Assembly (NCBI GenBank): GCA_900539765.1
Contig: UQDF01000047.1
Location: 1 to 17,457, forward strand
Length of the DNA: 17,457 nucleotides
Source: an uncultured Porphyromonas sp.
GTDB taxonomy: Bacteria; Bacteroidota; Bacteroidia; Bacteroidales; Porphyromonadaceae
Reading direction: 5' to 3'
Part shown: positions 1 to 6,143 of the stretch, one piece after another
Position numbering within the stretch: position 1 is the stretch's first letter
Layout of the letters: each line of letters starts with the position of its first letter
Made by a program: the position numbers and the translations under genes
The notes under the pieces: model-generated
What the model saw: only the letters and a program-made list of their open reading frames with translations
Database searches by the model: none
What the model was told of the DNA's origin: nothing

Positions 1-68
1 CTTTCATAGTTGTTGGGGTTGGCTTCCCAACTGTGTACTATTTCAGGAGAGGACAGATTTGAGATTTT

Positions 69-140
69 CCACGTGGATATTCGAGAAGGGAGGGAGTCGG
101 ACGAGTCTCCCCGTAAAGATATGTAGTTAGAGGTTAGAGA
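69..140. repeat. Dispersed repeat, copy 1 (CCACGTGGATATT ... GTTAGAGGTTAGAGA)
   Basis: Two sequence blocks here, CCACGTGGATATT at 69-81 and GTTAGAGGTTAGAGA at 126-140, recur in the same order at 9764-9776 and 9798-9826. The second block runs into the last codons and the TAA stop of the dihydrouridine synthase gene (stop at 134-136). The 44 bases between the blocks are not conserved between the copies. Both copies lie at the 3' end of a minus-strand gene (dus here, fhs in the other case). No transposase is nearby. Function unknown; the position suggests an extragenic repeat that settles downstream of genes. Confidence 0.55.
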
Positions 141-1123
141 TCGGAGGGGAGCAAAGGCTCTACCTGCGCTAGCACATCGTCCAGGTCGGCTAGGGTAGGG
201 GCTTGGAGCATCGCTATGCGTAGCGCACGAAAGTTGGGGATGCCCTTAAAGAGTGGCGTAGCGGCTAGGTGGCGACGACTGTGCAGGATGCCTCTGCGCT
301 CGTCCAGCTTCTCTATATTCTTGTGAACGATCTCTTTTAAGATCTCTAGCTGTTGCTGAGAGGTTAGCTGTGGTGCTGTAAAGGAGGGGTCGACGGCAGC
401 GCGCATTTCGCCAAAGATCCACGGCTGTCCGATAGATGCTCGTCCGACCATCACCCCATCCACCCCATAGGTGTCAAAAGCGTGCCGTACCTCCTCGCCT
501 GTCGTTATGTCGCCATTGCCGATGATCGGGATTTGGATCTTAGGATTGGAGCGCACCTCACCGATCAAAGTCCAGTCGGCGCTCCCCTTGTACATATCGC
601 TACGAGTACGCCCATGAATGGTCAGAGCAGCGATACCGCAAGCTTGTAAGCGTGGTGCCAGATCTGTGATGATAAGGCTGTCGTGATCCCACCCTAGACG
701 CGTCTTGACCGTCACGGGGCAACTCGCCACAGAGACTACCGCTGCGGTGATCTCTAGAAGCAGCTCGGGATCACGAAGCATACCACTGCCAGCCCCCTTG
801 CCTGCTACCCGCTTGACCGGACAGCCGAAGTTGAGGTCGAGTAGATCAGGCTCTAGTTGGCAGGCGATACGAGCCGCTTCGCACATCGTCTCCACATCAC
901 GACCGTAGATCTGTATGGCGACGGGACGCTCTGCTGGGTCTATACGCATCTTACGCATCGTGCTGGGTACGTAACGCACGAGCGCATCGGCACTGATGAA
1001 CTCGGTGTAGACGAGGCTAGCTCCAAACTGCTTACAAAGCAGGCGAAAGGGTGCATCGCTCACATCCTCCATCGGTGCGAGCAGTAGCGGTCTAGAGCCT
1101 AAGTCGAGGGAGCCTATCTGCAT
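134..1123 (-). CDS. dus: tRNA-dihydrouridine synthase (DusB-type)
   Basis: FMN- and NADPH-dependent reduction of specific uridines to dihydrouridine in tRNA, in the cytoplasm. The 329-residue product opens with the family signature LLLAPMEDVSDAPFR (residues 13-27) that lines the FMN pocket. The catalytic cysteine is Cys101 in LNFGCPVKRVAGKGAGSGML. KTRLGWD, the IHGRTR tRNA/FMN motif, IPIIGNGDI and GVMVGRASIGQPWIF follow in the order usual for Dus enzymes. The ATG at 1123 is chosen because it puts the conserved APMxxVxDxPFR block about 15 residues in. A longer frame to 1183 would add 20 residues without family resemblance and overlap rsmD. The gene starts 2 bp after the rsmD stop, so the two are surely co-transcribed and perhaps translationally coupled. 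Length and motifs favour DusB over DusA or DusC; the exact uridine modified cannot be read from sequence. Confidence 0.93.
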   Translation of the reverse strand: MQIGSLDLGSRPLLLAPMEDVSDAPFRLLCKQFGASLVYTEFISADALVRYVPSTMRKMRIDPAERPVAIQIYGRDVETMCEAARIACQLEPDLLDLNFGCPVKRVAGKGAGSGMLRDPELLLEITAAVVSVASCPVTVKTRLGWDHDSLIITDLAPRLQACGIAALTIHGRTRSDMYKGSADWTLIGEVRSNPKIQIPIIGNGDITTGEEVRHAFDTYGVDGVMVGRASIGQPWIFGEMRAAVDPSFTAPQLTSQQQLEILKEIVHKNIEKLDERRGILHSRRHLAATPLFKGIPNFRALRIAMLQAPTLADLDDVLAQVEPLLPSDL

Positions 1124-1125
1124 AT

Positions 1126-1686
1126 CTATTCGTTTGTCGGGGCAAAGCAGGTAAACTGTACCGCACTGTAAGACTTGTGCCAAGCGAAACGAGCAGACTC
1201 AGCAAAGTCCACCGTGTCAGGGTGCTCTAGTATGAAAATGGAGCTAGGACACCACGCTTTACTGGTGAAGAGTAGGTCGGGTATATCCTTTATCCATGGC
1301 AAGTTATAAGGAGGATCGGCAAAGATCAGGTCGTAAGGCTCTCCATCGTACTGACGTAAGTACTGCTCTACAGAGCGATTGAGGACTAGGAGTTGCTTGG
1401 TCGAGAGGATCTCCTTGTCTAGCGTGTCAGCGGCCGACCGAATGAATGCTGCATGCTTAGGATGCTTCTCGATAGAAGTCACCGAGGCTGCTCCCCGTGA
1501 GACAAACTCTAGAGAGATACTTCCGATGCCCGCAAAGAGGTCCAGTACCCGCATACCCTCTACTTCATATTGTGCCGAGAGACTATTGAAGAGAGCCTCC
1601 TTAGCTATATCCGTCGTGGGGCGGAGTGTCAACCCTTTAGGTGGGGAGAGACGACGACGACCATATTTGCCTGCTATAATGCGCAT
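1126..1686 (-). CDS. rsmD: 16S rRNA (guanine966-N2)-methyltransferase RsmD
   Basis: SAM-dependent methylation of the exocyclic N2 of a single guanine (G966 in E. coli numbering) in 16S rRNA during 30S assembly. The 186-residue length is normal for the family. The N-terminus MRIIAGKYGRRRL followed by LRPTTDIAKEALFNSL (residues 21-36) is the RsmD signature. VLDLFAGIGSISLE (47-60) is the SAM-binding motif I, Glu73 in SIEKH is the acidic residue after strand 2 that holds the ribose, and FADPPY (122-127) is the catalytic (D/N)PPY motif of N-methyltransferases. It begins 13 bp after the stop of the DUF3822-like gene and ends 2 bp before dus, so it sits inside a tight minus-strand operon of RNA-modification genes. 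No Shine-Dalgarno sequence is visible, as is normal in Bacteroidetes. Confidence 0.95.
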   Translation of the reverse strand: MRIIAGKYGRRRLSPPKGLTLRPTTDIAKEALFNSLSAQYEVEGMRVLDLFAGIGSISLEFVSRGAASVTSIEKHPKHAAFIRSAADTLDKEILSTKQLLVLNRSVEQYLRQYDGEPYDLIFADPPYNLPWIKDIPDLLFTSKAWCPSSIFILEHPDTVDFAESARFAWHKSYSAVQFTCFAPTNE

Positions 1687-1699
1687 GGTAATAACTCAA

Positions 1700-2548
1700 T
1701 CAAGCGTACCAATAGTCTATCGGCATGACAGACACGTCCCAGTCGGCAGTCGTGAACTGTCGGTGAAGCGCCTGCAGTAACTCACCAACCAAGCTATCAG
1801 TGCCAGCCGTCCCATCGGATAGTATTATGGATACAGGAGCCGAGTGATCTACTGAGCTGTCCAAGTATACCTTACTTAAGAAGTAGAGGACCTGGTAGAG
1901 ATGATGCTGCCACGAGCGGTAGCGAGGCCAACTATAATGGTTTGCTCGAAGCAAGTTGCCCGACTGACATAGTACCAGGTCGCACCCGCCCTCTATCAGT
2001 TCGACCCCCAGTGAGAGTCCAGTCTGAAGAGAAGACTGACGCAGCACCCGCTGTGCAAAAGGTAAGATCGTAGGGATAAACCGACAAGCCACGAAGCTAC
2101 GCTGTAGGAAGCCTTTGAGTAGATGGCTAAAGCCCACAGCCAAGCCAGGCTTGCCATCGCCCAGAGCGTACGAATCGCTATAGTACTGCTCCTCGTCAGC
2201 AAAGATAGGAGCCGTCAGTCGCCACCAGTGTACGTCTTGCTCTCCACTCATACCACTCGGTATGACTACGTAGTGAGAGGCGGGGTAGAGTACTCGAACC
2301 TCTCCCTCAGGATCGCTGAGGATAGGGTGCTGTGCGATAATATCTCCCCATAGAGCAGAGACACGAGACCAGTCTATTGGTACAAACTGGCTTTGCCTCC
2401 TAGTGTGATAGCCTTCCTGTGCACCCGCCTCTGTCTCTTCGTCTGAGAGGTCATATAGATAGACAAAGCCATCTGCAGTCAGTCGCAAGGTGAGCGATGA
2501 GACTGCAGATGTCATAGTGTCTTTAGGAAGTGCTGGAGGCTGCTGCAT
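1700..2548 (-). CDS. DUF3822-like protein of unknown function
   Basis: A 282-residue soluble protein with no signal peptide or membrane segment. I assign it to DUF3822 mainly because that Bacteroidetes-specific family characteristically precedes rsmD and has this size, and because the sequence fits: a beta-rich N-terminus (SLTLRLTADGFVYLYDLSD), a middle part ending in GVELIEGGCDLVLCQSGNLLRANHY (around 176-201), a predicted helix with HHLYQVLYFLSKVYLD, then SIILSDGTAGTDSLVGELLQAL and the C-terminal VMPIDYWYA. The alternation of 'read-out' strands (CDLVLCQSGNLLRAN) and a glycine/aspartate turn (ILSDGTAG) resembles actin-like nucleotide-binding folds, but that is only an impression. It ends 13 bp before rsmD, so a link to ribosome or RNA maturation is possible by association. 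No catalytic motif is recognisable. Confidence 0.75.
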   Translation of the reverse strand: MQQPPALPKDTMTSAVSSLTLRLTADGFVYLYDLSDEETEAGAQEGYHTRRQSQFVPIDWSRVSALWGDIIAQHPILSDPEGEVRVLYPASHYVVIPSGMSGEQDVHWWRLTAPIFADEEQYYSDSYALGDGKPGLAVGFSHLLKGFLQRSFVACRFIPTILPFAQRVLRQSSLQTGLSLGVELIEGGCDLVLCQSGNLLRANHYSWPRYRSWQHHLYQVLYFLSKVYLDSSVDHSAPVSIILSDGTAGTDSLVGELLQALHRQFTTADWDVSVMPIDYWYA

Positions 2549-2566
2549 AGTAGCTATAGGTAGCGT

Positions 2567-2667
2567 CAGACAATAGGCTTCAAGCTATCAAATCCGCCCA
2601 TCTGTCGAGAGATAGACTATGCCCGACAATGAGAATCAGCGGGCTACGCTTTGAAGTCTATTGTCTG
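2567..2667. repeat. Long imperfect inverted repeat inside the operon gap
   Basis: The left arm at 2567-2585 (CAGACAATAGGCTTCAAGC) pairs with the right arm at 2648-2667, differing by one substitution and one inserted base, around a loop of about 62 bases. It fills most of the 183-bp gap between the membrane-protein gene (ends 2732) and the DUF3822-like gene (starts 2548). No T-tract follows on either strand, so it does not look like a simple intrinsic terminator. It could be an mRNA-processing or stability element that sets different levels for the upstream and downstream genes, or a non-autonomous repeat. Confidence 0.55.
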
Positions 2668-2731
2668 TATCGGTAGATCAGCGTGTCTCATACAGATAGT
2701 ATAGAGACAGAAGAGAGAGCTACCTCGAGAG

Positions 2732-3373
2732 TTACTCCCAGTTACCCGTGTTCTTGACCTCCTTGAGAGATCCTAGAGCGAGTCCAGGGTATCCAGTACC
2801 TTGGTAGCGAGCCTCAGCATCCTTGATGGCTGAGTTGAGGAGCTTATGATCCTGGTCAGCTAGGTAGACAGATAGAGGTACAGCTGTACGGAAGACAGGT
2901 ACCATGACGACATCCTCTCCGATCTCCTGAGCGACAGATGCTGTGTCGATCTCTATGACAGACTGGGGGAAGCCAGGTACTTGTAGAAACTCCTCAGGTG
3001 TTATGCCACTCTTGAGTAGAGAGTCTCGTGCGCTGACCCACACCGTATCACGTGTGATAAGTCCCTTGGCAGCAGCCTCACGCTCATTCATACCAGCCTC
3101 ACGCATGGCATCGGTGTAGTCACCCTCAGAGCGAACGTAAAAGACCTTACCATCAGTAAGGAACTGACGCAGCTCATCTACGGGAGCATAGCGGTTGTAG
3201 ACATCGTGAAAAGCTTTCTCTACATGTGCTACCTCTTTCAGACGCACCTGGATGGGAGCCTCACGAGCAATGCGTGTCTTGGAAAATCGCTCTGGTGTCA
3301 GGATGCTCATGACTGATAGATAGCCCACGATGACTGCTGCTACCAGCAGAAGGACGGTCATTAGTTTTCTCAT
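2732..3373 (-). CDS. Membrane-anchored conserved hypothetical protein
   Basis: A 213-residue protein with a positively charged start (MRKL) and one hydrophobic segment (residues 5-27) that serves as a signal anchor; the rest should face the periplasm. A helical stretch (about 38-70, APIQVRLKEVAHVEKAFHDVYNRYAPVDEL) is followed by a region with FYVRSEGDYTDAMREAGM, AAAKGLITRDTVWVSARDSLL and VPVFRTAVPLSVYLADQDHKLLNSAIKDAE. The first helix followed by 'RYAPVDELRQFLTDGKV' resembles pseudopilin-like layouts, but no prepilin cleavage site is present. I recognise it as a type conserved in Bacteroidales without a known function. It is the first gene of the minus-strand operon leading to the DUF3822-like gene, rsmD and dus, and a promoter box lies about 100 bp upstream (3479-3486). 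No enzyme motif is visible. Confidence 0.8.
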   Translation of the reverse strand: MRKLMTVLLLVAAVIVGYLSVMSILTPERFSKTRIAREAPIQVRLKEVAHVEKAFHDVYNRYAPVDELRQFLTDGKVFYVRSEGDYTDAMREAGMNEREAAAKGLITRDTVWVSARDSLLKSGITPEEFLQVPGFPQSVIEIDTASVAQEIGEDVVMVPVFRTAVPLSVYLADQDHKLLNSAIKDAEARYQGTGYPGLALGSLKEVKNTGNWE

Positions 3374-3478
3374 AATATCGCCTATAAGTTTTGTTGTGTT
3401 GATTACACTAGTTAGATAATGTGTCTGTTAGATACCTCCAAAGAGTACGAATCCGAAGAGGACAAACCATTCACGCCA

Positions 3479-3511
3479 CAAATATACGCTTTTCTCAATA
3501 GATAGAGCAAC
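3479..3511 (-). promoter_or_regulatory. Bacteroidetes-type promoter for the operon at 3373
   Basis: On the minus strand TATATTTG (3479-3486) matches the Bacteroidetes -7 consensus TAnnTTTG, and GTTG at 3508-3511 lies 21 bp upstream as a plausible -33 element. Transcription would begin near 3472, leaving a leader of about 98 bases before the ATG at 3373. Confidence 0.5.
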
Positions 3512-3571
3512 ATTGGAGAGCCCAACTGCTCTAGATAGTTCACTCAAACAGCTACGAAGGAAATCGAGAAT

Positions 3572-3606
3572 CCCTCTGAGAGGACATTTCTTGTCTTCTC
3601 TGAGGG
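3572..3606. repeat. 15-bp hairpin, 5-base loop
   Basis: CCCTCTGAGAGGACA (3572-3586) pairs with TGTCTTCTCTGAGGG (3592-3606) around TTTCT. The pairing has one mismatch and one G:T wobble, so the structure is stable as RNA on the plus strand. No T-run follows on either side. It lies upstream of both divergent promoter boxes, so it would be in neither main transcript; it could be a protein-binding operator or a mobile palindrome. Confidence 0.5.
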
Positions 3607-3654
3607 TGCTTACTGATTCAGCATCAAGACAATTAGCGTGTGGAGTAAAAGCGT

Positions 3655-3662
3655 TACCTTTG
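3655..3662 (+). promoter_or_regulatory. Promoter -7 box for the Big2 lipoprotein gene
   Basis: TACCTTTG fits the Bacteroidetes -7 consensus TAnnTTTG exactly. It lies 44 bp upstream of the ATG at 3706, giving a short leader. The expected upstream TTTG is not clear (only ATTAG-like sequence near 3632). Confidence 0.5.
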
Positions 3663-3705
3663 TATCGTAAGATAATCACACAATGCTAAGCAATACAATT
3701 TTTCT

Positions 3706-4605
3706 ATGAAACAAAAGATCAGTATGCTCTTAGTGGCTTTAGCCACGCTAACGCTCTTCGGAGCTTGCAACAATGACAACGAACCAACTAAAGACTCCTT
3801 CGAGCTAAGCGTAACACCAGAGATGCTGCAGCTGGAGGTAGGCGTTCAGAAGCAACTAACGATCACTCCTGAGGGAGTTTCCTACAGCTGTAGCTCCTCT
3901 GATGAGTCTGTCGCTACAGTGGACAATAAGGGCGTCGTCACTGGTGTCAAGGAGGGTGAGGCTGTCGTCACAGTTATGGCTAAGGAGCAGACCAAGACTG
4001 TCAAGGTGGTCGTCGTCAATCGCTATATGGGTCTACATAGTGGAGATGATATGATCGCTCCGATATATATACCCTTCTTCCCTGATCTTGCTGTAAGTAA
4101 GGAGGCGCAGAAGCAAGTCATTGCTGCCAATGAGAAGTATGACTGGGTGCTCTATAGCTATGACGATGGCGATGACGATCATGACGATGATGGCGACACG
4201 GGGGATCATAGTCATAAGATGATTCAGATGAAGGCACCTAAGCATGCAAACGGAGCCTATATGGACAATCGTCTCATCATAGATCTCTATTATCACTATA
4301 TGAGGGCAGATGATATATACTTCGACTGCTGGACGAGACCTCTATTTAAGAAGGATGTCGTCAAGGCTGCTCACGAAGGATCTGAGGAGGATATCAAGCT
4401 ACTCCGAAGCATCCTGATCCTCTACGGCTTCACAGAGAATGTACAACCATCGAAGTATAAGAGCGGACAGCTAAACTTCGAGGGATACAATATGACGCAG
4501 TTCCCCGAAGGACCTATGTGGGGGTCTACCTATTGTACCAAAATTGAGGGTGCGGACTCATACTACCTAGAGTTTCAGGTAGTCCAAAGGGCTCCAAAGA
4601 AGTAG
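3706..4605 (+). CDS. Big2-domain lipoprotein with Asp/His-rich loop
   Basis: A 299-residue predicted lipoprotein. The signal peptide ends in the lipobox LFGAC with lipidated Cys21, followed by NNDNEP; the absence of an obvious retention signal leaves surface export possible. Residues about 31-104 form a bacterial Ig-like group 2 domain, shown by SVTPEMLQLEVG, the SSSDESVATVDNKGVVTG core and VKEGEAVVTVMA. The remaining two-thirds is not a domain I recognise. Residues 153-170 (YDDGDDDHDDDGDTGDHSH region) are almost all Asp, Gly and His and could bind calcium or a transition metal. The later part is rich in aromatic residues (YYHYMRADDIYFDCW). It stands alone: promoter box at 3655, terminator at 4638. 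Big2 domains usually act as spacers in surface adhesins or glycan-binding proteins, so a cell-surface role is likely, but the ligand is unknown. Confidence 0.85.
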   Translation: MKQKISMLLVALATLTLFGACNNDNEPTKDSFELSVTPEMLQLEVGVQKQLTITPEGVSYSCSSSDESVATVDNKGVVTGVKEGEAVVTVMAKEQTKTVKVVVVNRYMGLHSGDDMIAPIYIPFFPDLAVSKEAQKQVIAANEKYDWVLYSYDDGDDDHDDDGDTGDHSHKMIQMKAPKHANGAYMDNRLIIDLYYHYMRADDIYFDCWTRPLFKKDVVKAAHEGSEEDIKLLRSILILYGFTENVQPSKYKSGQLNFEGYNMTQFPEGPMWGSTYCTKIEGADSYYLEFQVVQRAPKK

Positions 4606-4637
4606 TCCTCTCCTGCTAGAAGACTAACATAATAGAG

Positions 4638-4683
4638 GAGAAATACCCAACCACTGAATTTCAGTGGTTGGGTATTTCTCTTT
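4638..4683 (+). terminator. Perfect 21-bp intrinsic terminator
   Basis: Bases 4638-4658 and 4660-4680 are exact inverted copies around a single T (core ACCACTGAA / TTCAGTGGT), followed by TTT and preceded by A-rich sequence. It lies 33 bp past the stop of the Big2 lipoprotein gene and ends that transcript. Symmetry would let it also act on read-through from the opposite strand. Confidence 0.85.
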
Positions 4684-4718
4684 GTGCCTTCAGACGAATA
4701 GCTTCGCTGTCAAAGAAT

Positions 4719-4750
4719 AGGGGCAATCGGCCGATGAGCCGACTGCCCCT
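4719..4750 (-). terminator. Terminator hairpin for the receptor/lipoprotein operon
   Basis: Read on the minus strand, AGGGGCAGTCGGC pairs with GCCGATTGCCCCT around a 6-base loop, with one G:U pair, and is followed by the T-rich ATTCTTTG. It lies 60 bp after the stop of the lipoprotein gene at 4810. The T-tract is broken, so termination may be partial and backed up by the 4638-4680 hairpin. Confidence 0.65.
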
Positions 4751-4764
4751 AAGCGTATTATGTC

Positions 4765-4781
4765 GTCAGGCATTGCCTGAC
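4765..4781. repeat. Small perfect palindrome
   Basis: GTCAGGCATTGCCTGAC reads the same on both strands apart from the central T. It lies between the lipoprotein stop (4810) and the terminator hairpin. It may simply be part of the 3' end structure of the operon transcript. Confidence 0.4.
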
Positions 4782-4809
4782 TTAAAGCGAAGTCTCAACG
4801 CCTGTGGAC

Positions 4810-6123
4810 TTAGAGTGCGTCAGGACCAGAGACGTACTCGAAGTTGCCACCACCTAGACCCTTGTAGGTAAAGGTGATGGTACTATTGGTGTAGTTTTGT
4901 CGTAGACCTGTGGTGATGACGTACATCTGGTCGATGCCGTTGGTCTGTGCAGGCTTGTCAGCATAGTGCGACTTGAGGATGAGCTTGAGACCCTCCTTGA
5001 TACGCTCGAGACGCATTGCTGCGAGCTCCTCGGCAGACTTGCCCTCCTCATCGGGGCGCGCACCGACACTCTTGCCACCATCGAGGTTGAAGTTCTTGTA
5101 GTAAGCACTACCACAGAACCACCACTCCTCATTGTCGGGGTACTTCTCGCTGATGTAGTCGGGCTTGTTAGCCTTGACCCAAGCGTGTAGTATCATATAG
5201 TCATCGGCCGTCAGTGTGAAGCGGATCGTCGGGTCGAAGATCCACTGCTTGCCGATGTTGACAAACTGGCTTGCGGTCTGAGCCACACGCCAGCGGTCGC
5301 CCTCGAGCTTGAAGCTCTGGTACTCAGGCGTGGTGACCTTGTTGTCAAACCACTCGTAGACCACGATAAGCTGATTACCAGGCTGAGCGTACGGCATGCT
5401 CTGCTGCAGTAGCTGCGGAATGTACCGCTCGGGGAGCATCGAGCTGCTAAAGTTGCCGTACTTACTGCCCATAGCTTGGTACTCTGCAGGTGAGATGACC
5501 TTGTAGGTGCGGTTATCAGCGAGACGGTCTCCGATGAAGAGCATATTGCGCTGCCCATCAGCGAGAGACACTTTCGCTAGGTAGCTAGTACCCTTGTCAG
5601 CATAGGTGGTGGCTAGGTACTTGCCCAGCTTAGCGATCTCATCTTTAGAGAGCTTGTTGGGGTCTGTTGCCGTGAGACCAGCTTTGGTGGCGTCATCGGC
5701 AGAGACCTTGACAGAGATGAGTTTGTCCAGAGCAGCGTCCTCTGCGGGGTGCTGCTGCATAGCGTAGGATACGGTCACGGCAGAGCCTTTGCCCCACTCG
5801 GGGTACATCTTAGCCACGAGGGCTGGAACATACTTTTCGGGAGAGACCCAAGCGGTGAGCGTGCGGTTTGTCTTGACATAGTTCGCCTCACGCTTGACCT
5901 CGTTCATAAACTCTTCCTTGTTGGACCCCGTGTATCCAGACTCCTCTTGCTTGGTAAAAGCTGAGGCTATTGTCTTGTAGTCGGCATCGGTGAGTGCGTA
6001 GGCGACACTCTTCTCTATTGGATGGTCTACCGAGTCAAGGTCGTTGTATATCTGCTCCATAGGATTGCAGGCGGTGAGCAGCAGGAGTGCTACGACTGCG
6101 AGGAGCTGTGTGATCTGTTTCAT
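4810..6123 (-). CDS. TonB-receptor-associated lipoprotein with three internal repeats
   Basis: A 437-residue lipoprotein: signal peptide MKQITQLLAVVALLLLTAC with Cys19 as the lipidation site. I do not recognise a named domain. Three stretches look like diverged copies of one unit: residues 42-120 (YALTDADYKTI ... SPEKYVPALVAKMYPEWGKG ... VTVSY), 206-257 (TYKVISPAEYQAM ... LPERYIPQLLQQSMPYAQPG ... IVVYEW) and 301-404 (RFTLTADDYMIL ... YYKNF ... MYVITTG). Each starts with an L/ISxA-D/E-Y-like turn. It starts 20 bp after the TonB-dependent receptor stop, so it is the second gene of a two-gene operon. That order recalls SusC/SusD or receptor/binding-lipoprotein pairs, but it lacks SusD helical-repeat features. 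Inference: a surface lipoprotein that captures the receptor's substrate or caps the barrel. The substrate cannot be told. Confidence 0.8.
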   Translation of the reverse strand: MKQITQLLAVVALLLLTACNPMEQIYNDLDSVDHPIEKSVAYALTDADYKTIASAFTKQEESGYTGSNKEEFMNEVKREANYVKTNRTLTAWVSPEKYVPALVAKMYPEWGKGSAVTVSYAMQQHPAEDAALDKLISVKVSADDATKAGLTATDPNKLSKDEIAKLGKYLATTYADKGTSYLAKVSLADGQRNMLFIGDRLADNRTYKVISPAEYQAMGSKYGNFSSSMLPERYIPQLLQQSMPYAQPGNQLIVVYEWFDNKVTTPEYQSFKLEGDRWRVAQTASQFVNIGKQWIFDPTIRFTLTADDYMILHAWVKANKPDYISEKYPDNEEWWFCGSAYYKNFNLDGGKSVGARPDEEGKSAEELAAMRLERIKEGLKLILKSHYADKPAQTNGIDQMYVITTGLRQNYTNSTITFTYKGLGGGNFEYVSGPDAL

Positions 6124-6143
6124 ATTATTTGCGTGTCTTAGAG

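Larger units (their letters stand above)
3374..3705. other. Divergent intergenic region with two promoters and a hairpin
   Basis: This 332-bp gap separates the minus-strand operon from the plus-strand Big2 lipoprotein gene. It holds a minus-strand promoter box (3479-3486), a plus-strand promoter box (3655-3662) and a strong hairpin (3572-3606) between them. An 83-codon minus-strand frame (3428-3679) crosses the minus promoter and is not accepted as a gene. Confidence 0.6.

Noticed and set aside
12..110. Weak hairpins (GTTGGG/CCCAAC at 12-31; GGGAG/CTCCC near 91-110) as dus terminators
   Set aside because: Stems are only 5-6 bp and no T-run follows on the minus strand; not enough to call a terminator.
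1124..1183. 20-residue N-terminal extension of the dihydrouridine synthase
   Set aside because: It overlaps the rsmD 3' end and precedes the conserved family N-terminus; the ATG at 1123 fits the family.
3428..3679. 83-codon minus-strand frame between the divergent genes
   Set aside because: No recognised domain, no good promoter of its own, and it spans both the hairpin and the promoter of the downstream operon. It could be revived only if conserved in relatives.
4854..5558. Minus-strand frames of 92 and 115 codons in the lipoprotein gene
   Set aside because: Ser/Arg/Thr-rich frame shadows of a well supported lipoprotein gene on the same strand.
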